From Brevipalpus yothersi (Eukaryota; Arthropoda; Arachnida; Trombidiformes; Tenuipalpidae), in assembly GCA_003956705.1 (NCBI GenBank), contig QZCP01000124.1, positions 72,426 to 136,425 on the forward strand: a DNA stretch of 64,000 bases. Reading direction: 5' to 3'. The notes under the pieces are model-generated. The model was not told the origin of the DNA and did not search any database. It saw only the letters and a program-made list of their open reading frames with translations. This document shows, one piece after another, positions 1-11,500 of this stretch (within the stretch, counting starts at the first letter, position 1; every line of letters begins with the position of its first letter). The position numbers and the translations under genes were made by a program.

Positions 1-60
<60 letters not shown>
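1..60. repeat. (CT)30 microsatellite at the window edge
   Basis: Uninterrupted CT dinucleotides from base 1, so the true tract probably extends beyond the window. Confidence 0.98.
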
Positions 61-62
<2 letters not shown>

Positions 63-2019
63 GCACCGAATTTCCTCTTCACATTCGTTAATTCTGAATT
101 ACCTAAGAGATATATGCTACTATTGTGGTAGCAAATTTTTCATCATCTATTTTTGGAACTACACTCTTTTATTTATTCCGCTGAAATTCGATTCAACATA
201 CATGAATATTCAACGAGAGATATTAGTGCATATGTTCTCTCCTTTCGAATGACTTGATCGAAAGAGTGACCATTTCATGTATCTCAAAATGATCAATTCT
301 ACTGATATCCCAAAGGCAAGTTTGCCAAAATTTGCTTGGACATCAAAACAAGCAATCATGTTGCATATGTAACAGAATATATCATTATTCGAATACGTTA
401 AACTTGTTAACATTTTCTATACTCAACATATTATAGCTATATATCAAAATGTTCATTGACTCATGATTGACTGAGGTCAAGATTGATATTGCTTGGATAA
501 AATTGTGCATCTAAGGAAGAACTAGAACTCAGCATGTTAATATTTGAAATTTCTAAACCACAAACTAGATTACATCTTGTCTTCAATATGATACAAGTCC
601 AGTGAAAGGAAATGACACATCATACTTTAACATTTAGAGAGAATATAATATATGATCTTTCAAATGCCAATTTTTTTACTATTCCAACTATACAGTTCAT
701 GGAATTCATTTATTTTCAGAAGAGAGAGAGAAGGTTCACTCTACTAGCCAAACCTAATACACTTGTTAGACCAAGTGATGGATCACATATATTGCTCAGT
801 GTTCTACCTCTTGATAGCTTCTACAAAGCAGTGAAAAAAACTTACAGGGATTTCAGGGAATTGTGATGATTAATAGTCATACCTATCAACCACTAGTGAG
901 CATCCAAGCTAGTGTTGCTAGCATTTTCGTAATCAATCTCTTACCAGTGTCTGTATTGGTGGCCTGTGTGTAGAAATTCTTGTGCAATAAATTGAAAGGC
1001 TTATCCACCTCAGTATGGTGGCCATACTGACTTGGATAGCTTGTTCATGAAAACCTAGTGGTATATGTCAGAGTAACTAGAGTCGCCTGTAAGACTTGAG
1101 ACTGTTCACTGGTTCTTTTTGGTACTTTTTACTCTCAGCCAGCATCCTCAAGATTATCGATTTATTCTTGAATTGGTCAATAATAGTTGCAATTGTGTAG
1201 TTGAACAATCGATCGAATAGAGAGGTAAAAACATTTCGAGTGCAATTGATTCGAGTAGAGTAGCTCATCATTGGAATGCTGAATCATCATATTGAAGAGT
1301 CTCTAGATCTTTGATCACAAACTTTTATCCGAAGCAAGTAACATGGTGATGAAGAGAAAAGTAGACGATTTTCATTATGATCTGATCTTTCAAGACATTT
1401 TCTCGTTTGTTTGAGTAAATATTTTTCCACTAATAGAACAGAGGAGGTCGAAGAGCACGATTATGATCATTACCATGAGCTTTGATAGAGAAACGAATTG
1501 GGTGGATAGAACAGCGTGTGGACAGACACACTCACACACACACACAATCCAAAAAGAGAAAGACATAGGTTGAGCATACTATGGTTTGCAATAAACACAA
1601 TCTATACAGCCACGGAATCCACCAGATTTGGACAACAAGACGCCCAAAAAAGAATGGAATGAACATTATCCACTCTCTTCTAGATCGTTAGCGAAACTAG
1701 TGTATTCCCTCTCGTTAATTATTTATGAATTGCGAAGGTTGCTGCTCAAAAGGACTCTAATGATCGGATATATATGTGAGTTTATTTATTCCGGTAAGTG
1801 TAGTGATGAAATTTGGTGAGCGAATAATGAGAGGAAAAATGACCAAGATATGCTGATAAATATCAAAAAATATACCTAAATTATTATATACCTAAAATTT
1901 TCTTTTGACTTGAATTTTTTCTTAACCATTTCTTCTTCTCCACCACTTTCACAAGTGATTACTATCGATCTAAATGCAATTGAGGGGAAAAAAATACTGG
2001 AGGCATGTTTTGCTTTCTT

Positions 2020-2088
<69 letters not shown>

Positions 2089-3540
2089 CACACATAGTCT
2101 ATGGTAGGGTGTGAAGTATTGTGCTAAATTTATGTTCACTCGGATCCTGTCGAAAATTCACTTATGATCTCGATTTTATCCCAACTTTATACCAGATTCT
2201 CGATCAACCAATTTCTCGTTCCAATGAATACATGAGATATATATATTTTTTCTCGTAAGTGATTTGCTTTGAAAAACGAAAGAATGATGATGGAAAATTT
2301 TGATGTTGGCAGAATCATAGACTCGGGGGAAAAATCGCTATTTCTATCCAACTTTTGGTGAATGATTCGATTCTATTCGATTTGAAAACCTCCTACTGTC
2401 ATCAGTTCCAGCCATTCTCTAGAGAAAAAGAAAGGAGAAAGGAAACTCTCTGGTTCCCATGAGCACAAAATTTCATGTGTGTGTGTGCTCATTTTCGCTC
2501 TTATCCATTCTAAATGTTGCTTCCAATACTTACTAACTTATTTCTCTCATTGGAAAATTTTTCAAAAGCTTATTCGAAAAACCATCAATTCCACAGATGT
2601 ATGAGTGTGTGTGTGTATGTTTGTGAGTTAGATGGGGAAATTGAAGACATGCACATCTCTAGTCAATTCATTCGATATATAAATATAAATTCGATTTCGT
2701 TTCTCACTTCCTTGCCTCTGATCATTTGTTGATTCCATCTTGCATTTCACATCATGGGATATCCTGCCAGTTGACTGATTTTATATGACATTCAGATCGA
2801 CTGGCTACATGGTTGCTCGCTCTTTTATCCTTTCCCTGCTCAACTCGACACTGTGAATTGATGTCACATTGATCAGATACTGAGTTGAATTGGGATCAAA
2901 AGATAGATGTGATAGGGGAAATGAAAGTAGGCTCATTAAAGTATCTGAGTGATGAAGATTTTTTCAACAACAAAATTTAATGACGATTCAAAGTGAGCTT
3001 TCAAGATTTTGTGATATAAAGTATGAGATTCCACTGGCTGACATAAATCAGCATTAAATCAAGCCCCTTGGCGAAGTTTTGGCATCAAATTAGTTAGTAT
3101 TTCTGATAAAGCTGCTTATCTTTCTGTTTATTAACAAATTTTTTAACATGTTTCATATTCTTTGTCAACATGCATGAAAACTATTTGCATGACTTGTCAA
3201 ATTATCGTACAGCAAACAGAATTTCGTGTCATGTTCATGATTATGGTTGATCGAATGGTCGCCACTCTTTTGCATTCCATCCATCTGCATCCATTATGCT
3301 TTCAGCATCCTTCCACCTCCCTTGATACTAATTTTCACCGATTATCTTACTAATCTGGCTTGTGTTCACTTTTCTCTTTCTCTGTCCATTTCCTGACCAC
3401 TCACTAACTGACCATCCAATTCACTTATCCTGTGAACCTCACTCTCATAATGATCGTATCGCGGTCACGCAAATCCACTTGGACCTGACAAATTTTCTAT
3501 CCTATCCATCTATCCATCTGTCCATCCATCCTTCCATTAA
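61..3540. other. Noncoding stretch, no gene seen
   Basis: About 3.5 kb of AT-rich sequence. Open frames are short and have no family signature; those over 2.0-2.1 kb are products of a CT tract. Small CA/GT runs occur near 1529-1547 and 2477-2488. I see no exon with convincing splice sites. Confidence 0.6.
2024..2084. repeat. (CT)n microsatellite
   Basis: About 60 bp of CT preceded by a few CTTT units and followed by a short (CA)n run. Confidence 0.97.
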
Positions 3541-3804
3541 CCTCCTGAAGGTGGTAACATATCATTGGAAACAAAGTCAGATAATACAGCTAAGCGAAGT
3601 GTGGTCTCATGGCTCAAAACTGTTTTTCCAAGTCAAGAAGATGCCAGTACTTTTCTGAAAACTCAAATCGATAAGCTACAAGAACAAAGCGATTTAGCGG
3701 TCTCCGAAAGTGACACAAACAGTGGCCAATTGAATAGTGATGCTAACAAAGACAATAATAAGCATAAATCACTGCCATCATCTTCGGGTCCTAAAAGCGG
3801 CTGA
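3541..3804 (+). other. Possible coding fragment or orphan exon
   Basis: An open frame of 88 codons begins right after an in-frame TAA at 3538-3540 and ends in TGA. It has no usable ATG near its start, so it would have to be an internal or terminal exon or a gene remnant. Its composition is more protein-like than the surrounding frames: a segment around SVVSWLKTVFPSQEDAS, then a charged helix-like stretch, then a Ser/Asn/Lys-rich hydrophilic tail ending GPKSG. The sequence before it is pyrimidine-rich and ends in AAG, which could be a weak splice acceptor. I do not recognise the family. A chance open frame remains quite possible. Confidence 0.3.
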
Positions 3805-4565
3805 TTGTGATTTCACACTGTGTACAGGGTGCGTGAACAAAATGACAAACCAATCGAGTGCCACTTCAATTCTTCATAATGATCATCATCAAAACACTTT
3901 TTCTCTGTCTCTCTTCCCTTTTCCTCTCATACAATCAGTAAAATACCACCGAAATAAGGAGCCTTCATATAACTGTATCATTATCATCTGAGTAGATAGA
4001 AAAAACTTTTCACGAAACTAAAACAACAATCTCCCATCGAAAAGTATCAAATTTTCACATCATCATTATTAATACACTAACTCCACACACCCATATATGA
4101 ATGATGGAACCTTTTCTCTTTGGATATGGTATAATATAGAGAATGTGTGTAACTATTCAGAATCAGGCCACTTGCCGATGATGTTGGAAAGAAAAAATTT
4201 GCATCTTCCTCATTCTTTGATATTCCAGTCCAACTGAGTGTTGTGCTTCCCCTTTTGCTTCATTTCCATTTCTCACCATGTTCAACTATTCTCTCTCTCT
4301 CTCTCTTCCAACATGGCATATGGCATATGGTGAATTCTCATTCTAATGGAGATTTTTTCTCCCCATCTTATCGATCCTGTGGCCTGTCAACCTATCTCTC
4401 ACAATCAGCTTCCAATGTAGTGAAAGTTTTTGATCTTCTGTTTGCCATCCAATGTGTGGAATGATGTGTTGCCCAGATTGAACACAGCTTCTCAGGTTGA
4501 CGAGAAGGAGAAGATGTGTTGTTGATTTCACAATTTTCGAGAAAAAGTGGGATTGAGAGATCGAG

Positions 4566-4568
<3 letters not shown>

Positions 4569-4605
<37 letters not shown>
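4569..4605. repeat. (GA)n microsatellite
   Basis: About 37 bp of uninterrupted GA dinucleotides. Confidence 0.95.
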
Positions 4606-4608
<3 letters not shown>

Positions 4609-5107
4609 AACGAGGAGAAGATGAAAAAATGATTGAATTACTGTCCAGTTTGGAAAAGATTTGAGAGAATTAGAGAAGAAGAAAAAAAGAATAAAACCTC
4701 AAAATAAAGGTGGAAGTGTCATCACCAGGAGCCATTGGAAATTATTTTTCAGGGTTTTACTTGACAGATCCCTACAATCAATTTGATAGTCTAGTATTGT
4801 TCCTTCCATCGGAACCTGTGGGTATTACATACATATGAGAGAGAAACAAAGACTATGGAACGGAGAATCGAGAAAAAAATAATGGCTAAGATGTGAACGT
4901 TTCCTTTACTTTTATCATCTCCAAGACCGGAAAACCTCTTGCAGCCAAGATTTTTATCTCCTAAAAAAGAGCCAAAATGAGGAAAAGCTACTGTTTCTCT
5001 CCTATTTTTTCCTTCTCTCATCTCTCTCTTTCCACTCTGACAATTCTCTATACTTTGCATCCAAGCCTACTTGAAGATTGAAAATAAATTCTGTGAAGAA
5101 TAAGAAA

Positions 5108-5138
5108 GAAGAAGAAGAAGAAGAAGAAGAAGAAGAAG
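5108..5138. repeat. (GAA)n microsatellite
   Basis: About ten GAA units in a row; shorter relatives occur near 5997-6009. Confidence 0.93.
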
Positions 5139-7194
5139 GATGGTGGAAGAAGCCATCGATCCTGCGGCTACATGGGTTTTGGTAAAAGTTGATGTTAATG
5201 TTAAAAAACTATAGACAGACTGATAAACTACACAGCTTTGCTACTTCCTTCCTTCCATTCTATTATTTTGCTGTTGCTCATGGGAAACTGGATAGAGCTA
5301 AAATATTCAACCCATGTATTCTATTCTCTTTCTGTCTCTCTCTTCTTTATTCCACAAACTGATGAACAAACAGAAGATGAATGGACAAAACGACAAACCT
5401 GGCAGCCTCTCTTCACATCACCTCTCATCCTTACCAGATATTCCATCGAGATTGACCTGATCATTTCCAAACTTCTTTTTTTTAACTCAACTTTCCATCT
5501 CATGAACATTTGGCTTGATTGTATTCCATCTCATCACAGTCATCCCTACATCATCATCGATCCCTCTCACGATCCTCCAAGAGATGCATCGAATATATAT
5601 CTGGAAATTTTTATTCGTGATTCTTCACCTTCTCTCTCTCTCTCTCTCTCTCTCTCGTCTTATTATTTCTTTCAAACTTTCTTGACATCTCATTTCCCTT
5701 CTTTTCTATCTCCTCAATTCATGACCATGCAACATTTCTCATTGAGAAGTTAGATAAAAGACAGTTGATATTTGACAGAAAATTATTCCATGGCCCTAAT
5801 TTTGAGGGAAGAGAGAGAAAAGTTACAGTAAATTTGACCCGTGCTTTATTATTCACCGAGGAGCCCCTCTTTGTGCCCCAAACTCGTTGCTGTTGTTGGG
5901 ATGATTGAACGTTGCCTGAATAACTTGAGACTTCAAAATTGATAACCATGCTTCTCATTTCTTCTTCTCATTCAGTTATTTCTAGTGAGAAGTAGTAGAA
6001 GAAGAAGAAAAAAAAAATTCCTGACCATCATTTTGATCTCTTCTTTTATTAAGTTTGCCAAAAAAGATAGTGTTTTTTTCTTCCAAAATTCATCATTTCT
6101 TTTCCTTCCAGCATGAGAAAAGATATTCAGAATGTGTTTACGATCTTCTTCTGGGTATAATTTGATAGATGGTAGAATTTTTCTCAGCTAATTTTTCAGC
6201 TGTATGCTGTACTTTTGGCAGAAATATACTACCACATTGCATCAAAGTGTGTAGTGAAGAAAAAATTCTCTTCCTCTCGAATCTATTCGTTGAATGTTTA
6301 AACCTTGAAAAATATTTCTAGAAGTCAGCTCTTCTAGAATGCTTCACAATCTCAGAGAACTCTCTCTCCTTCTGAATTTGATGAAATTCTAAACAAACTT
6401 CCAGCTGTTAATTGAGAGCAAATATTGATGAGGTGATTGTTGAACACTGATAGAAATTCGGGATGGCTCGAAGTGGCTTCATGGGATATTTCTCATGCAA
6501 TCTAATTCTGAGTGACATATTTCTTGCTTATATTCTCATTAATTTGAGGGAATTCTAAGAATCTATCAAAATCTATTGGACTGTCCCGGCATATGTTTTA
6601 AGCATCAAAAACAGCCAAATCTGTTTCCAATCTTCTGGAAATATTATTCCTTATTTGTGCCAATCAGTCGCTTGTTCTTGTCATAGTGATTAATTCATCA
6701 GCTATATTTGGAGGGATTTTTTCCAATTATCACACTCATTCTATATGCCTTGTGGCTAATCTTCTTTGAGAAACTGATGTGATGGTGATATGCTCTCGTC
6801 CTAACAGTCAAAAAGATATTCCTCGGAAATGCTTCCCTTATCATTTTTATTACATTTTGTTTTTTTCTCTCATTTTCCCATCTCAATAATCAACAGCTCA
6901 AGGAGGCGAGAAAAAACGACGAAGAAAATGGTTTTTTGGACTATTCTGATCTCCCATTTCATTTCATTATTATAACAACATCATCTCGATTATTTAATTC
7001 TTCCAATGTTTTATGTTGAATCAAAATTTTTTCTCTTAAAAGCCTCATCAAATTATAACAAGATTTATCCATAATTTTTTTCAAAAACAACCACAATTAT
7101 TCTCATCGAACAAAAAAGCAAAATAAATCGATTATTAAAATGATTTGATTTCACCAAACATTTGTTTCTTTCAAATACAAATACAGTAATTTCC

Positions 7195-7500
7195 ATTGTA
7201 GATAATAAAGTAAACTTAACAATATGTCGAAAAGTTTGTCAACGTTTTGCGGTTGCAGGTTAAACGTAAAAATTTCAAATCTTTTGATTATGATTTCGCT
7301 CTTCTCATGAAACGACTTTCAAAACAAAGGCTTTGGCTAAGCAAGATTAATAATAAAAAACCTGGACGCTCATCGCAATCATTTGTGTCTGAAAGCATTT
7401 TAATAGTTAGAGTGATAACAATTATTTGGCAAGCAGTTTAGAGAGAATATTGGCGGATAAAGTTATCAATCGACCAGGCAAAGGTTCAAAATACAGGGCC
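7195..7500 (+). pseudogene. RGK-GTPase exon 2 pseudogene fragment (sense)
   Basis: This stretch aligns base by base with the last coding exon of the RGK GTPase gene at 62857-63330. Matching landmarks in order are the NKVDL codons (AATAAAGTAAACTTA), TTTGTCAACGTTTTG, CTTCTCATGAAACGACTTTC, a run corresponding to WLNKIN, CGCTCATCGCAATCA, and the basic tail AATCGACCAGGCAAAGG. Relative to the parent it has lost about 40 bp after NKVDL and about 9 bp near the CGCTCA landmark, gained about 7 bp after TTTTG, and carries frame changes and an in-frame TAG at 7439-7441. It therefore cannot encode a GTPase. Only exon sequence is represented, so either a truncated retrocopy or a DNA duplication could explain it. 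Confidence 0.82.
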
Positions 7501-7612
7501 TAAATTTTGAGCTTTTCCAGATTCGAGTAAGGAAATAAAAATTTCAATATAGAATTTACTATTTTGAATTCATGCCTATCAATCTTTCAGTGCTTATGAT
7601 TTACCAAGTTTT

Positions 7613-7675
7613 TTAGATTACACAATTGATATAATGATCTTGACTGACGTTCTGAACCTTTCCATAGCCAGTATT
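7613..7675 (-). pseudogene. RGK-GTPase C-terminal fragment, inverted
   Basis: Read on the minus strand this matches the last ~55 bp of the RGK coding region: CTATGGAAAGGTTCAG, then GTCAAGATCATTATATCAAT and GTAATCT, corresponding to parent codons LWKGS, SRS and QLNNL. The fit is roughly four bases in five by eye. It lies about 110 bp beyond the sense-strand fragment and in opposite orientation, so the two pieces are tail to tail and overlap slightly in the part of the parent they represent. It is too short to be functional. Confidence 0.6.
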
Positions 7676-8131
7676 CTTCGATCGATTTGCCTCTGGTATT
7701 TCCGGCCTGTAAACCTGCACCACATTTCCAGAATTATAATTGGTTACCCAAATAGTGTAAGAATGTCAATCTCTTAGAATACTGTTATCTTGATTGAACA
7801 AAAGAGGAATTAGATCGCAATCATTTTGTGGAAGACTTATTTCATTCATTTTCAGTAAAAAAATTTTTACTTTTCGGATTTTTTTTTAATTTTTTTATTT
7901 TAGTATTTTTAAGCGCTCAAAAAATCAGTCTCCCAAACGCCATCTAGTAAGTGGCAATAACACTGACTCAATGTTTACAATTTTTCGAGAGAGAGTCACA
8001 AAGTTGTGTGTTTTGTTTTTGTATTCTTTTTTTTGATTTAAATTACTAATTAATATCTTTTAATTAGTGTGTATATTTGGTAGATTTTTGAATCTATTCG
8101 AACTCAAGATTGCCTGTTGTAGAAGATAATA

Positions 8132-8521
8132 ATGCCTAAAAGAACTGAGCCCATCTTGATCGATGATGATCAAGATGGCGTACTTGCTGCGTTACCCAGT
8201 CAAGCTAAGGTATCCACAGCTTCATCTTCATCATCTCGCACTTTCATCATCCATCCACCGTCCAGTTCTATTAATTCTAATCCTGGTCAAGTGATTAAGA
8301 TTCCTAACCCATACTACAGACCGGAGAAGAAAAAGAAGGTCATCAATAACTCTGGTAAAATAGAGACAATCAAGAATCCGTTTGCATGCCAAAGAGGTGA
8401 AAAAGTTCCAGTGGACGAGCTCACGCTTATGTTTTTATCGATAGTTGAAGGAAAAGAGATTCCCACCATTTTCAAAGATCCACCAATTTTTGATGATGAT
8501 AAAGAATGTGTTATAATGTAA
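8132..8521 (+). CDS. Small acidic/basic patchwork protein, unrecognised
   Basis: A single-exon frame of 129 codons starting with ATG in an A-rich context (ATAATAATGCC). The protein begins MPKRTEPILIDDDQDG, has a Ser/Pro-rich low-complexity middle (about residues 28-55), a basic stretch EKKKKV near residue 70, and an acidic C-terminal half ending DDDKECVIM. Codon choice and absence of repeats look like a real gene, unlike the repeat-driven frames around it. There is no signal peptide, membrane segment or known domain that I can identify; the basic patch could act as a nuclear localisation signal (inference). The terminal CVIM fits the CaaX prenylation form (Cys, two aliphatic residues, Met), so C-terminal farnesylation is possible. 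A consensus AATAAA follows about 200 bp after the stop. Confidence 0.62.
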   Translation: MPKRTEPILIDDDQDGVLAALPSQAKVSTASSSSSRTFIIHPPSSSINSNPGQVIKIPNPYYRPEKKKKVINNSGKIETIKNPFACQRGEKVPVDELTLMFLSIVEGKEIPTIFKDPPIFDDDKECVIM

Positions 8522-8539
8522 ATATTTTTCGTTCACTAC

Positions 8540-11500
8540 TGTAAATCACATGATAGCCAAAGATGGGTCAAGAGAGAGTGGCCCCATGAAATATTACCTC
8601 TTATGACCACCGATCACTCAATATTATTTCGGTGACCTCTGAGCTCTATTTTGTATTTATTTATGCCTACTATTTTTGTGCACTGACCTGACAAGGGTGC
8701 CAAGTGCAATGAATGTGCAAATAAATGGCCATGGTCAAGTGGCACTTGATGAGATGAATGCCTGGTATCCGTGATGTGCTCTGAGATTTGGAAGAGAGAA
8801 AGAGAGACAAGAGAACAGAAATCAGGAAGTTGGCCTTAAGTTGTTACGAGAAGAGATGGAGAAAGAGAGAGAGAGAATCATCAGTGGAGCGCACCTGATG
8901 ATGGAACGTATAGTAACTAGTTATCATCCCTGTTCCGTTTTTTAGTCCTGGGAAGTTCAGCCGCTGAATTTCTCTCCGTCTCTCAGCGTTCCTCTCTCTC
9001 CCTCTCTTCCTCTATCTTTTATTCTTCTCCTCCGAATCTAGCATGAAGAATTTCATGCAGAGATGATAGTCCTGATGCAGGAGGCAAGAATGGAGTCCCG
9101 AGAGAGAAAAATTCTCCTCTCTCTTCAACTTGCTGGTTGACAACCTCTCAGAAGTAAACGGGATCTTTCAGAGAGTCTATTTCTCTCTCTCTCAACTCGT
9201 TAACCTGAGCAGCAACAAAACTTGTTCATCCAAGCAAACAAGGATCGTTGACCTGCAAAGAGTATCACGAAGATTTTTGCTGTATTCTGAAACTATTCTG
9301 AACAGGACATCAAATCAGCTTCTCGCTCTCGCGCCTCTACCTTTTCTCTCTCTCGCTCTCTTTCCCTTTACCTCTCCCGATTCACAGTGCTAGGTCACAG
9401 GCAGATCTTCTTCGCCATGGTTTGATGAGAAGATGATGGTGGAAGCAATTGGGGATGGAAGAAAAAAAAGTAGAATTCCGAAAATGGCTACAATTTCGGC
9501 AAACTCAACCAGCTAATGATTATGTGTTCGTCATGGAGTTGTTCGGGCTGTAAGTGAGGAATATATAAATATACTCACACATCAGAATGGATCCTCAAGT
9601 ATACTGTTTCCCCGGAACTTACTATGTAACATCCATTTGACCGGAGAGAAGCCAGAAGGCACCCGAGAAGGGAATATTTACGGAAGAAGTGATCAAATCT
9701 ATTGCACGGAATCACTTACTTTTGATCTCTCTACCTCTCTCTCTTTCTCTCATAGCCCAACGGTTGAAGATCATGCAAGGAATGCATCTAATTCATTGAT
9801 CCTAGAGGCAGTCATTAAATGGACAACACTAACTGGTGTAATAGCAAGAGTCTTGATTAATTTTTTTATTCATATTCATAAAATGAAATGATATTATTCT
9901 AGGTGATGAAAAAGGCGAAAGGGAAAAGGTGGTCCTAGATCTCATATAGACTTATAAAGAAAGGACATAACCCCGTATATAAGTTTCGAAAAGTAATTTT
10001 GGTGAGATATTGGTTGGCACAATCGAAACTAGAATATTGGATGACTGCCTTCTCGCGAATCGAAATTGAATAGATTTAATTTGATTTCATGTGATCCTTT
10101 TTTCCTCACCTTTTGTCATTGTTGAAGAAGCTGAGTAATGTTTTGTTTACATTCTTTCGATTTGGTGAGCGAAAAAAAAGAGGTTCGAATGAGTTCGCCT
10201 GAACACATCGAGAGTCGAGTTCATTTCCTATCCAGATGAACGGTTGACGAGGAAGAAGAAGGTGTATAAGAAGAAGAAACTTTGCAGAGTAGGAAAAGAA
10301 GTAGTAAGAAAGTAGAAAAGAAACAGACATAAAAGAATGAAGTACTTGCAAGAGTTGGCAATTATCGTAGCAACGTTAGAGATAGAAGTCTATTCTGGAT
10401 TCTGAGAGCCGCTTTATTGACGATCAGTTCGTTGACCTGAGACGAGATTGGGAATAGAGGAAAGAGCGTAAGATAGATAGAGAGGGAGAGAGAGAGAAAG
10501 AAAATTGTTCTAAAGAAGTTCAGAAGGGAGAAGAAAAAACTGATCGTTCCGATCGTCAGGTTTCGGTGAAACGATATTTCATCCCAGGGAATCAGCCATC
10601 TCAGGGAGAGAGAGATAGATTGAGAGAGAAATAGAGTTAAGATGGAAGTTGAGAGAGAGGGAAGAGAAACGATTTTTCCAGGCAGATTTAAACGAAAAAT
10701 GTTCAGATCAAAATGGGGATAACATGACGAATTCACGGATTATAGTGAAATATTCTCATGCATTCTATTTGTGAAAGATTTTTCAAATCTTCTCTCCTAC
10801 TTCTCTCTCTTCTTCTTCTTCTGGTGAATGTATTTTTCTTGACAGCTAAGGGAATGGCCGTAGAGAGATGCAATTTTTGCATCATAAAATGACAACAGAC
10901 AATCGGTGGTGAAAAGAGAGGAATACCGTTGCCACTGATCAGTGCCACCAGTCATTCATTCATGGTGTTCAATTCAAGCGGATTTTTATCATGCACGGCA
11001 CTTACACTCTCTTATCGACTTCATTGGCACTTCAAATCGAATGAAGCAGGATGTCCGAATGAGCCTGAGAGCGTATAAAAGATGAAAAGTGCTAGTTTAC
11101 CAGTAATCCATGAGATAATTAATTTGATGCATAAAATGAATGTTAAAGATCTTCTGACCTATTCGGACGCGGATGGGAGAAGCCAGGTAAGATTGAGGAG
11201 GAGGCCGGCAACATGATAGAGAGAGAGAGAGACAAGTCCTTAGGGCAAGAAGCGCATCACCGGCTTTCCTAAAGCTACCAAAAAGAGAGCCAAAAAAGAA
11301 CCTCTCAGCCTAACGGGATTTTAGCCGATTGTGTACCTCAAGCGGCAAAGAACGAGCAGAGTATAAGGAACAAGTAGATTGGGTAAAAGAAAGAGAGAAG
11401 AGAAGAGATCCTCTTGCACTTGCATCCCGATCAAGGTTTGATGAGCGTGGCCGAGGAGCGGGAAATGTGGATGCCTCTGCAAGCGTTACAAGTGTATCTT

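Larger units (their letters stand above)
3805..7180. other. Noncoding stretch, no gene seen
   Basis: AT-rich DNA with short GA, CT and GAA tracts. The 171-codon frame at 5238-5753 is hydrophobic low complexity fused to a CT-tract translation and shows no domain. No splice-supported exon was found. Confidence 0.55.

Noticed and set aside
5238..5753. 171-codon plus-strand frame
   Set aside because: Hydrophobic low complexity with a CT tract inside, no homologous look and no neighbours that would make it an exon.
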